Of a stretch of 64,000 nt of DNA, positions 55,193 through 63,304 are shown piece after piece (position 1 is the stretch's first letter; every line of letters begins with the position of its first letter). The translations under genes were made by a program, and so were the position numbers. The notes beneath the pieces are model-generated. The model was not told where the DNA came from. It worked only from the letters and a program-made list of their open reading frames with translations, and made no database searches. Origin of the DNA: an uncultured Mediterraneibacter sp. (GTDB lineage: Bacteria; Bacillota; Clostridia; Lachnospirales; Lachnospiraceae). The stretch is taken from the NCBI GenBank assembly GCA_944383695.1, contig CALWQP010000002.1:1-64000 (forward strand), read 5' to 3'.

Positions 55193-58100
55193 TTATTCCA
55201 TTGTCCGGTGTATCCGCTTTCTGCGTACTGCCGCAGCCCCAACAGCGCCAATAGCTGCCATGACAGCCAGAATACTTGCCAGCAGCAGACTCTCATTCCT
55301 GTCTCCTGTAGCAGCGCTGGCGGCTGTGTCCGTTTTGCCCGGAGTCTGGCTGCTTCCCTGTACGTTCTGAGTGGGAGCTCCGCCTGCATTGGGCAAGGCT
55401 GCAAATGTCTTTTTCACGATGGCTGAATCCTGTGTGTACTCCACAGCCACGCCGTCTGTGCTGCCATTTACCGCAGCAGTGACTGTCCCGGACAGCCTGT
55501 GCCATTCCTCAAGCTTAAGTTCCACGGAAGCTGTGTAGGAAACGCCATATCGAAACGTCTGGTCATCAGGATTCCATGATACGGAAGCTGCCTGCACTCC
55601 TGTGGTCTCCATCTTTGCAGATGTCGCCAGCGTCTGTCCGTGTGCCGGACCTGTCAGAGAAAGTTCCACCTGGGAAATGGTCTTCCACACTTCATATGTC
55701 ACTGTGCCTGTGACAGAAGGATTGCTCACAAGCCGGATGAACGCGGTGTTGATGCCAAGAGTATCGGTCTGCCCTGTCACCTCGTATTCGTCCGGCGCAA
55801 GCTGCCGGGTAGTCCCATCAGAGAGGGCTGCCAGAACAGTCAGGTCTGCGGAAGAAAGGCTGCTCCCCTGCTCATACCGGAGGGTCTCCCCTGGGGTCCC
55901 TGAATCGGCAGAAACAATGCTCTCAACTACTGATGCCTCTTTGGGAGGTATGACCGTGTCTTCTTTCTTGATCTGAGTGCGCAGGTCCTCATCCGCAAAA
56001 TATTTGTCAAGTGACGGCACATACCAGTATTCTATATTCCCTTCTTCCGTTGTTGTGGGTTCCTTTCTCTCATAATGCTCAATGTCATCAGGAAGCGGGA
56101 TTTCCCCAAAGTCCACTGTAACAACAGCCTGTTCTCTCACTGACTGGCGCTCAGCGCCTTCTGTTGTCTGTATCTGCACATCCACGCCTTCTGCACTTCC
56201 ATTCACCTTCACGCTGAGGGTATCGTCAAAGCGGTAATAGGAGTCCGCAGTGAGCACGGTCCGGGCGCTGTACGCTGTGTGGAACACAAAGGCATCCTGC
56301 TGCGGCTTCCATGTGACAGCACCGACAGCAATGCCTTTCTCCTGCGCCTTCCCTTCCTGTGCGGGAACCTTTCCGTATGAGGGCGCTTCCAGCGTCAGGT
56401 TGAGCTCTGACAGTGTTTTCCATATTTCACATGGAACTTTTGTCTCCATGTCCGGCGCGTCCGTCACAGTGACTATGATCTCTCCCTGTCCGGGAGTATC
56501 TGTGTTTCCTTTCACCGTATACTCTGAATATGCAAGAGTACGTGTCTCCCCATTTGACAATAATGCTGTCACGGAAACATCTTCCGGTCTGGGCTGGTCT
56601 CCCGCCTCGTATTTCAAAGTTCCCGGCGTCACTGGTCCTGCAGTGATGCTTAGGATCTTCACTTCCGGAGCCGGCAGTTCCTCATAAGTCCTGGATACGG
56701 TCAGGGTTCCGTCTGTGTTCTCCGTCACACTCACGCCCTGTTTTGGCCCAGACGCCCCATCAAAAATACAGGAAATATCTTTGGCCAATCTGTAATACTT
56801 CTCTGCCTTCAATGTGACAGATGCAGTGTATGTCACTTCCGGCTGGAAAGTGTCATCTGCCGGCGACCATACCACGTCCCCTGTTACCGCAAGCCCTTTT
56901 TCTGCCACCGTGGCAGTGACAGCAGGCTTTGTGTCGAGAGCAGGCGCGCCTGCCGTGACCGTTGCAGTTGTAAGAGTCTGATACACCGTATAGCTGATCT
57001 CTGTCTGGATAGACGGAGCCTCTGTCAATGTGATCCGGGCATTGTATTCCCCGGGAGTGCTGGTGGATGCTTTCACTGTATACTCACGTTCCTCCAGCCT
57101 GCGCTCTTTGCCGTCAGATAGGCGGGCAGTCACAATGACATCCCCTTTTTCCACGTTTTCTCCTGCCTCATATTCGAGAGCGCTTCCGGCAGAAGGCTTT
57201 GCCGTGATCTGCTGAATCACCGGTTTTTTAAGAGCCTCAAAGTCTTTTTCCACTGTCAGACCAGAGTAGTATCTGTCCGATGTGCCGATGGCATTTCCCG
57301 GCGTCACTGTGACCCCTTTTCCTGTTCCGTTCACAGTAGCGGAAACATTTTTATCAACCCGGTAAAAGCTTTTCAGATTTACCGAAGCGGACGCCGTATA
57401 CTCAGTGTCGTACTCAAACTGTCCGTCAGCCGGAGACCATGTGACAGTGGCTCCGTTAAAGCCCTCGCTGTCTGACTGTGCCCCAAGAGTCGGCTTCTGT
57501 CCGTACACCGGACTCTCGATCTCAAGGGCAATGTCTGATATGGTCTTCCACACCTGATAATCAAGAGTCGTCTTGATCTGCTCGTTTTCCACAAGCGTGA
57601 TCACTGCCTGGAACTGTCCCAGTGCATCCGCCGGCGCTTCCAGATTATACTCAGAGTCCGTCAGCCTCCTGGAAGAACCGTCTGACAGACCGGCTGTGAC
57701 AACAAGGTCTGTCTTATCCAGACTGGAATCCTTTTCCACATCCGGGGAAACACCCTCAGCAAACGCAGCTGTCACAGACCGGATGACAGGCGCGCTCATG
57801 GGCTGAAAAGTATAGGAAATTTCCGCTGATTCCCCACTCACAGTCACGGACGCCTCATTTTCATTGACGGTTGCCGTAAGAGCGGAGGAGAGGGTATACA
57901 GCCGATCAGCAGACACTTTCACCGTTACGGTATAACTCTGACCATAATCAAAAGCATCTTCCTCGCTCCATGAAGGAACGCTGCTGGTCCACTTCACCTG
58001 ATCTACCGTGACGCCTGGGACAGAGACCTGGGCAGATAGTGCCGGAAACTCTCCTGCTCCCGGCGCTTTCACTGTGAGAGCCAGTTCCGTGATCTCCACA

Positions 58101-60778
58101 GGCTCGCTCACCTTATAGGAAAATTCACCGGTCACAGTCCCGAATGTGACGGTCGCCGTCCGCTCTCCTGCTGTATCAGCATGAAACCCGGTCACCTCAT
58201 ACTCGCCCTCACTCAGCGTTCTGGAACCGCTCTGGGAGTAGTTTGCAGTGACCTTCATTCCTTCCAGTGAGACAGCGTCGCCCACCAGATAGCTGGTCTG
58301 TGACGGGGGTTCCACTGTGATGGAGAGCAGTTTGTCTGTTGTGCTTTTCTTCTTCACATATCCAAGGGCAGATTTGCTCAGATCATCCACCGAGGAGGTC
58401 TGGTCCACAGAATATGCCGCAAACATCACATCCCCGGAGGCAGTCAGGCTGAACCCTCTCCCTCTGCCGGCATCGATCTGGATACCTTCCTGGACAAATC
58501 GGTCTCCCTCGATCCGGTAGAGTTTTGTACCTTCCCCGTTCGCACTGGCGGGACTGGTCATCACATAGAAGTTTCCTTCCACTACCATCAGTTCCGGCGT
58601 GAAGCTGTCAATGTCCCCCTCCACGGTTTTTGTCCATGCATCCTCATCACTGTCATACCGGAAAAGGAGAAGCTTGTCCGTTCCTCTTGTAGCTGTGATA
58701 TACAAATTGTCATTGTAGGCGGACATACTGTAAGCAGTGCTGTTGCCCGTAATGCCCAGGTCATTGTCCGTAAGACCTGTGAGCGTGTTGAAGGTCCCCT
58801 TATCTTTTTCATATTCATAAAAACTGATCCGGTACGTTCCATCCCAGCCTGCATCTCTTACCGCTGTATATATCTTTCCTCCTGCAACTGAGACACTGGC
58901 ATTTCCCAGAAATCCGCCTGTAAAACTTTTAGCCGGACTGGAGGCGGTCAGCGCCTTGTTACTTCCAAGAGAAAAGGCTGCCAGAGAAGCGTTACCGTTA
59001 TCTTCTGTAAACGCCAGGTAAAGTTCACTTCCGGAAACTTCCGCATCCCACGAAGCCACAACCTCGGGCATCCCGCTGCCACCGGCGTCCACCCAGGAAC
59101 TTCCGTTCCAGGATTTCAGGGAAAGGTATCTCTGGTTGTTCGTGTAAGCGACCACTGGCGTGCCGTTTACATCGAGCAGCTTCAGATCCCTCAGCGTTCC
59201 GCCTCCGCCGATGCCCGCCACCGGAACAGTGATCCTGTCCCACACGGATGTCCACTGACTGTTTCCTGTCTCTGTGTATTCGTAAAAATAGATATATGTA
59301 GGCTTTGACCCATCGGTAGTTCCGGTCTGCTGAACAGCAGCGGCATACTGGCTGCCGCCAATGGTCGCCACGGCTGCATGAGTGGCTGACTGGTCCGGCA
59401 CATTGTTCACCAGCCGGGTGTCCTCCCACATATCATAAGCATCCGCGTTGGGCAGTTTTACCTCAAGGCTCATAGTGCCGTCCTCGTTTCTCCGGATATC
59501 CGAGATCACGATCCCGGAATTGCTGCCGTCTGAGAAGGTCAGCGCACCCTCGCTCATGCCTGCCTCAATGTCCTCATTGCCAATGGAATCGCTGCCGTCA
59601 CTTCTCGGAAACGCTGCCTGGAGCGCGGCTTCTCTTGTGTCCTCCCCATTGGGGCGGAACACATAGATGCCCAGCTTGCTGCCAAAGTTGCTTAGATCTT
59701 TCACCGTTGTGTCCACACGGTATACGATCACTCCTGAGCCTCCGATCTTGGCGTCCAGCGAGTCTGGGTCAATGGCGTTACCCTGCTCCCGGTGCTCCAC
59801 CACGAACAGTTCATAGGGGTTCAGTGGTGATTTTATGGCATAAGCGTAAGGCTTGCCCTCCTCTGCTGTCTGGGGCGATTCCAGAGTAAGCGTAGTATCC
59901 TCCTCTATGATGGGGAGTTCCGCCCATCCTGTTGTTTCCCTTAAGACCGCAAGGGGATAGGCAGGATAGATGCTCCTCTCTGCCATGATATCCCAGGAGT
60001 ACGCCGGATAGCTCCTTCCATCCCGGGTATACAGATCCGGATATCCCAGAGTGTGGAGAAACTCATGGATGATCAGGCCATGCCTGGTTGCACCCAGAAG
60101 GCTTCCGTCCAAAAGCGCATTGGTCGTAAGGATATTGTAATAGGATACTTTTTTGTCAGTACCCGGCACATTCTCTGTCCCGAGATAATTATAGCAATGG
60201 GGATAGAGAGTAGGGACATGGCTGTAAATGGTATCCACTCCTCCGAACAAAATGACCGTGAAATTATCAATGTAGCCGTCCCCATCGTAATCAACCGTAA
60301 GGTCCGTCAGTTCCGGCATCTCCTCAATGATCTGTCCGATCACCTGATAGTCGATGTCTTTTGCCCGCACATCATCATAGTTATAGGGAAGCGTGATCAC
60401 ACTTGTCTGCCCGGTAGTCTCATCGTACTGGGGAAACAGGTTCTTCACATGAAGCTGTCCGTTTGACACGGTCTCCATATATCTTGTGAAAGAACGCCCA
60501 TAATCACCGTCATAGAAATGCATGATCTCTTCCATCACTGTGTTGTCGCCGGTGGTCTTGTCGCTGTCCTCATTCAGATAATTTTCTGATATATGGTCGT
60601 CCTGAAACCGGGCAAATACGACCACATTTGCAAAGTCTCCGCCAACAGCGCTGGTCTGTCCGGACGGCTCTGCATTTTCCGCTGCAGATGCCGTCAAAGT
60701 AACAGACCCTGCCGCGGGCAGCGAGATCGCTGCTGACAACAGCAGGGCCAAAATTTTACTGCTTATTTTTCTTTTCAT
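55193..60778 (-). CDS. Giant secreted M6-type metalloprotease with Ig-like repeats
   Basis: The 1861-residue protein has a Sec signal peptide (about 1-31, ending SAAENA) and an M6 peptidase domain from about 45. It shows DGDGYIDNF, the zinc site HEFLHTLGYPD (238-248) and a SWDIM Met-turn. A beta-rich, probably propeller-like region spans about 455-805. Five related modules of 170-190 residues follow from about 817 to 1800, each a Big_3-like Ig domain plus a second beta domain. A YWYVPSLDKYFAD insert sits between modules four and five. The C-terminus has SAATGD (1821-1826), a hydrophobic helix and RRKR, a sortase-anchor layout without LPXTG. The ATG at 60778 follows GAGGGA. Substrates are probably host or mucus proteins (inference). 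Confidence 0.9.
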   Translation of the reverse strand: MKRKISSKILALLLSAAISLPAAGSVTLTASAAENAEPSGQTSAVGGDFANVVVFARFQDDHISENYLNEDSDKTTGDNTVMEEIMHFYDGDYGRSFTRYMETVSNGQLHVKNLFPQYDETTGQTSVITLPYNYDDVRAKDIDYQVIGQIIEEMPELTDLTVDYDGDGYIDNFTVILFGGVDTIYSHVPTLYPHCYNYLGTENVPGTDKKVSYYNILTTNALLDGSLLGATRHGLIIHEFLHTLGYPDLYTRDGRSYPAYSWDIMAERSIYPAYPLAVLRETTGWAELPIIEEDTTLTLESPQTAEEGKPYAYAIKSPLNPYELFVVEHREQGNAIDPDSLDAKIGGSGVIVYRVDTTVKDLSNFGSKLGIYVFRPNGEDTREAALQAAFPRSDGSDSIGNEDIEAGMSEGALTFSDGSNSGIVISDIRRNEDGTMSLEVKLPNADAYDMWEDTRLVNNVPDQSATHAAVATIGGSQYAAAVQQTGTTDGSKPTYIYFYEYTETGNSQWTSVWDRITVPVAGIGGGGTLRDLKLLDVNGTPVVAYTNNQRYLSLKSWNGSSWVDAGGSGMPEVVASWDAEVSGSELYLAFTEDNGNASLAAFSLGSNKALTASSPAKSFTGGFLGNASVSVAGGKIYTAVRDAGWDGTYRISFYEYEKDKGTFNTLTGLTDNDLGITGNSTAYSMSAYNDNLYITATRGTDKLLLFRYDSDEDAWTKTVEGDIDSFTPELMVVEGNFYVMTSPASANGEGTKLYRIEGDRFVQEGIQIDAGRGRGFSLTASGDVMFAAYSVDQTSSVDDLSKSALGYVKKKSTTDKLLSITVEPPSQTSYLVGDAVSLEGMKVTANYSQSGSRTLSEGEYEVTGFHADTAGERTATVTFGTVTGEFSYKVSEPVEITELALTVKAPGAGEFPALSAQVSVPGVTVDQVKWTSSVPSWSEEDAFDYGQSYTVTVKVSADRLYTLSSALTATVNENEASVTVSGESAEISYTFQPMSAPVIRSVTAAFAEGVSPDVEKDSSLDKTDLVVTAGLSDGSSRRLTDSEYNLEAPADALGQFQAVITLVENEQIKTTLDYQVWKTISDIALEIESPVYGQKPTLGAQSDSEGFNGATVTWSPADGQFEYDTEYTASASVNLKSFYRVDKNVSATVNGTGKGVTVTPGNAIGTSDRYYSGLTVEKDFEALKKPVIQQITAKPSAGSALEYEAGENVEKGDVIVTARLSDGKERRLEEREYTVKASTSTPGEYNARITLTEAPSIQTEISYTVYQTLTTATVTAGAPALDTKPAVTATVAEKGLAVTGDVVWSPADDTFQPEVTYTASVTLKAEKYYRLAKDISCIFDGASGPKQGVSVTENTDGTLTVSRTYEELPAPEVKILSITAGPVTPGTLKYEAGDQPRPEDVSVTALLSNGETRTLAYSEYTVKGNTDTPGQGEIIVTVTDAPDMETKVPCEIWKTLSELNLTLEAPSYGKVPAQEGKAQEKGIAVGAVTWKPQQDAFVFHTAYSARTVLTADSYYRFDDTLSVKVNGSAEGVDVQIQTTEGAERQSVREQAVVTVDFGEIPLPDDIEHYERKEPTTTEEGNIEYWYVPSLDKYFADEDLRTQIKKEDTVIPPKEASVVESIVSADSGTPGETLRYEQGSSLSSADLTVLAALSDGTTRQLAPDEYEVTGQTDTLGINTAFIRLVSNPSVTGTVTYEVWKTISQVELSLTGPAHGQTLATSAKMETTGVQAASVSWNPDDQTFRYGVSYTASVELKLEEWHRLSGTVTAAVNGSTDGVAVEYTQDSAIVKKTFAALPNAGGAPTQNVQGSSQTPGKTDTAASAATGDRNESLLLASILAVMAAIGAVGAAAVRRKRIHRTME

Positions 60779-60841
60779 ATGTAATCCCTCATCTATATAT
60801 CTTTGATCGTCCTATAATTTGGACAAAACTAGGCTAATATT

Positions 60842-60870
60842 AATATAGCATCAGATGAGCAGATATACAA
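60842..60870 (-). promoter_or_regulatory. Promoter of the M6 protease gene
   Basis: On the minus strand, TTGTAT (60865-60870), 17 bases, TATATT (60842-60847), giving a leader of about 57 bases. Confidence 0.6.
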
Positions 60871-60876
60871 CCTTTT

Positions 60877-60916
60877 TGCAAAAATTTCCAGAACTTATGC
60901 TGCAAAAATTTCCAGA
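60877..60916 (-). repeat. Tandem 16-bp direct repeat abutting the protease promoter
   Basis: TGCAAAAATTTCCAGA occurs at 60877-60892 and again at 60901-60916, identical, with a 24-base period. On the minus strand the copies cover about -42 to -57 and -66 to -81 relative to the protease start. Placement directly upstream of the -35 is typical of activator binding sites. The far copy ends four bases before the sigE stop codon. Confidence 0.75.
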
Positions 60917-60919
60917 GCC

Positions 60920-61660
60920 TTACTCATAGCGGACCATCTCCCGCTTCAGTCTCTGCATGATTTTTTTCTCGAGCCGTGAGATATACGACTGAGAAATCCC
61001 CAGCAGATCCGCCACCTCTTTCTGAGTCATCTCGCGTCCATCCGGATTGTCCAGTCCAAAGCGCATCCGCACGATCATCTTTTCCCGGCTGCTCAGCTTG
61101 TTCAGTGCGCGGATAAGGAGTTTGCGCTCCGCCTCATTTTCAAGGTCCCGGTATATGGTATCTTCATCTGTTCCGAGGATATCCGACAGAAGCAGTTCGT
61201 TCCCATCCCAGTCCACGTTTAGAGGCTCATCGATAGACACTTCCAGCTTTGTCTTGCTGTTTCTCCTCAGATACATCAAAATTTCATTTTCAATACAGCG
61301 CGACGCGTAGGTGGCAAGCTTGATCTTTTTTGTGGGATTAAACGTGTTGATCGCTTTGATCAACCCGATCGTACCGATGGAAATCAGGTCTTCCACTCCT
61401 ACACCTGTATTATCAAATTTTTTTGCGATATATACAACAAGGCGGAGATTATGCTCGATCAGTGTCTTTTTTGCCTCCTCGGCACGTTCTGTCCCCAGCT
61501 CTTCTATTACTTCTTTCTCATGCGCTCCTTCCAGCGGCGGCGGCAGCACTTCTGTGCCTCCTATATAATGGATCTCTTTTCCGCTTCCGAATATCAGACT
61601 CTTAATATCCGGTATCACCCGCAGTTTAAACTGCTGCGGAACAGCTACTTTTATGAACAT
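60920..61660 (-). CDS. sigE: Sporulation sigma factor SigE precursor
   Basis: Mother-cell sigma factor of early sporulation. The 246-residue protein has a pro-sequence of about 30 residues, then the conserved [14 protein letters not shown] that follows the cleavage site in SigE. Region 2 ([34 protein letters not shown], quoted here only as [13 protein letters not shown] to GLIKA) and region 4 ([19 protein letters not shown]) follow. The ATG at 61660 follows GGAGGAG; the frame extends to 61684 without a site. It follows spoIIGA by about 100 bases. The next gene is the protease, not sigG. Confidence 0.94.
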   Translation of the reverse strand: MFIKVAVPQQFKLRVIPDIKSLIFGSGKEIHYIGGTEVLPPPLEGAHEKEVIEELGTERAEEAKKTLIEHNLRLVVYIAKKFDNTGVGVEDLISIGTIGLIKAINTFNPTKKIKLATYASRCIENEILMYLRRNSKTKLEVSIDEPLNVDWDGNELLLSDILGTDEDTIYRDLENEAERKLLIRALNKLSSREKMIVRMRFGLDNPDGREMTQKEVADLLGISQSYISRLEKKIMQRLKREMVRYE

Positions 61661-61760
61661 CTTGTCTCCTCCTCTATTTGTCAATTACCGCGAAACAGCG
61701 GCTCTGCGGACGGCTTACATATCTGATGGAACAGTACCCATACTTATACGACACTACTGT

Positions 61761-62555
61761 TTATAATGAGAATATCCCCGGATTCAGAATGAGCTCGTAT
61801 TCCTTATTTCCGGAAAGCGTCTCCTCTCCTATCCCAAGCAGAGGATTATGTATCCATCTTTCTTCCCCTGCCTTTCCCATGTGCACACACATTTTCTCGA
61901 TCCGGAACACTTTCATGACTCGTTCTCCGCTGACACATCGGTAAGGGATCATATGAAATCCTCTCTCTGCCTCCGGCAGTTCTGTAATCTCGCAGAGAAA
62001 TGCCGGGTCCAGGATATTTACCGGATCATTCGTGGCAAAATCCCTCAGCTCATTCCCCGTATCCCAGAGAGCATTTGCCGCCTTTTCTCCTTTTTCCGTG
62101 TACAATGTCACCTGAAGGATCTCTTTCTGCCGTCTCACCATATGCGCCATAAGCTCCCACAGTTTCATGAGCAGGAGATACGCCCCGAAAGCAGCGCTGT
62201 AGAACAGGCTGATATAACGCAGATAGGGTCTGAATATCAGCAGGATCCCTCCCAGAAATGCCGACACGGCATACAAAAGGATAAACGCCTTCACAAACTG
62301 TGACGCGCTCCTGATCTTGAGCCCTGTAAGGATCATCACACTGTTTATCACGACATGGAATAAAATGAATTTTATTATCCCCGGAAAGGGAACGGCTACT
62401 GCCGCGCAAGTCAGCAGGCTCCCGAGCGCCGCGCACAGGAAAAGGCGGCCTCGTGTCCTGCCGCACTTCAGAATATGGTCAAGCGCCAGAAGAAGCAGGC
62501 TGTCCATCATGAGATTTTCCAGAAAAAATACATCTATGTACAACTCATAATGCAT
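61761..62555 (-). CDS. spoIIGA: Sigma-E processing peptidase SpoIIGA
   Basis: The 264-residue protein has five transmembrane segments in the first 135 residues and a cytoplasmic aspartic-protease-like domain with catalytic Asp165 in ALWDTGNEL. It cleaves pro-SigE at the asymmetric septum after a signal from the forespore. The opening MHYELYIDVFFLENLMMD is typical of the family. The ATG at 62555 follows AAGGTGG. It sits directly before sigE, as in the spoIIG operon. Confidence 0.92.
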   Translation of the reverse strand: MHYELYIDVFFLENLMMDSLLLLALDHILKCGRTRGRLFLCAALGSLLTCAAVAVPFPGIIKFILFHVVINSVMILTGLKIRSASQFVKAFILLYAVSAFLGGILLIFRPYLRYISLFYSAAFGAYLLLMKLWELMAHMVRRQKEILQVTLYTEKGEKAANALWDTGNELRDFATNDPVNILDPAFLCEITELPEAERGFHMIPYRCVSGERVMKVFRIEKMCVHMGKAGEERWIHNPLLGIGEETLSGNKEYELILNPGIFSL

Positions 62556-62593
62556 AGCCCACCTTCTTTCTCCTGAAAACCGATCCGGGTATC

Positions 62594-62659
62594 ATTATAT
62601 CGCTCTTGTAAGTTGAAATTTGTCAGATGGTGACAGACGTGAAAAAATATATTTCGACA
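62594..62659 (-). promoter_or_regulatory. spoIIG-type promoter with 21-bp spacer and Spo0A box
   Basis: On the minus strand, CTGACA (62621-62626) is followed after 21 bases by TATAAT (62594-62599). The unusually long spacer resembles the 22-bp spacing of the Bacillus spoIIG promoter, which Spo0A-P activates. A perfect 0A box, TGTCGAA, lies at 62653-62659, near -70, and TGACAAA overlaps the -35 region at 62619-62625 as a weaker match. Confidence 0.6.
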
Positions 62660-62679
62660 GACAGAGAAAAGAAAAAGAA

Positions 62680-63120
62680 TCATTTCTCATGGGCATTTTC
62701 ATAAGCCCTTTTGATCTCTTCCGGCATATCTTCCGGTCTCATGAGTGCAAGACGTTCCTCATTTCCATCTCTGACCGCCTGTTCATAATACCAGCATTTA
62801 TACCGGATCATATCAAGGACCCGGTTCATCCGCTGAATCTCAGCCTCCACCAGATCTTTCTGCCGGAGGAATAATTCTCTGCGCAGGGGATATGTCTCGC
62901 TGCCCCGGGCACACCATTCCATAAACTGCTTGATATCCCTGATCTCCATGCCCGACTTTTTCAGGCACTCGATCACACGGAGCGCTTCGAGTTCTTTCTC
63001 CCCGAACCTGCGTATCCCGGAGGATCGCTCCATCCCCGGGAACAGCCCTTCCCTGTCATAATAGCGCAGAGTAGACACAGGCAGCCCAAACATTTCTGAT
63101 ACCTGACCAATCGTGTACAT
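62680..63120 (-). CDS. MerR-family regulator
   Basis: The 146-residue protein has an N-terminal MerR winged helix (MYTIGQVSEMFGLPVSTLRYYDREGLFPG) here abbreviated MYTIGQVSEMFG to LRYYDREGL, then a coiled-coil helix (about 80-120) for dimerisation and a short C-terminal region without the cysteine pattern of metal sensors. The ATG at 63120 follows AGGAGG. It is divergent from an alpha/beta hydrolase gene whose promoter contains a perfect palindrome in a 19-bp spacer, so that gene is the likely target. The ligand is unknown. Confidence 0.9.
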   Translation of the reverse strand: MYTIGQVSEMFGLPVSTLRYYDREGLFPGMERSSGIRRFGEKELEALRVIECLKKSGMEIRDIKQFMEWCARGSETYPLRRELFLRQKDLVEAEIQRMNRVLDMIRYKCWYYEQAVRDGNEERLALMRPEDMPEEIKRAYENAHEK

Positions 63121-63158
63121 ATTTATCCTCCTGTTCTTAAAAAATCCCGAAAAATACC

Positions 63159-63189
63159 TTGACCTAAAGTTAGGTTTAGGTCTTATAAT
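63159..63189 (+). promoter_or_regulatory. MerR-type promoter and operator of the hydrolase gene
   Basis: TTGACC (63159-63164) and TATAAT (63184-63189) are separated by 19 bases, the spacing that MerR activators correct by twisting DNA. Within it, GACCTAAA (63161-63168) and TTTAGGTC (63175-63182) form a perfect 8-bp palindrome around GTTAGG. Confidence 0.8.
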
Positions 63190-63304
63190 CACTTTAGCAG
63201 TGAAGCGGAAGATTGTCAAACATAAAATTCATTAAACAGGACATCTTTTCATACGGTCTCTGCAGTCACATATAAAAATACAAAAATCAAAGGAGGATAT
63301 TCAG

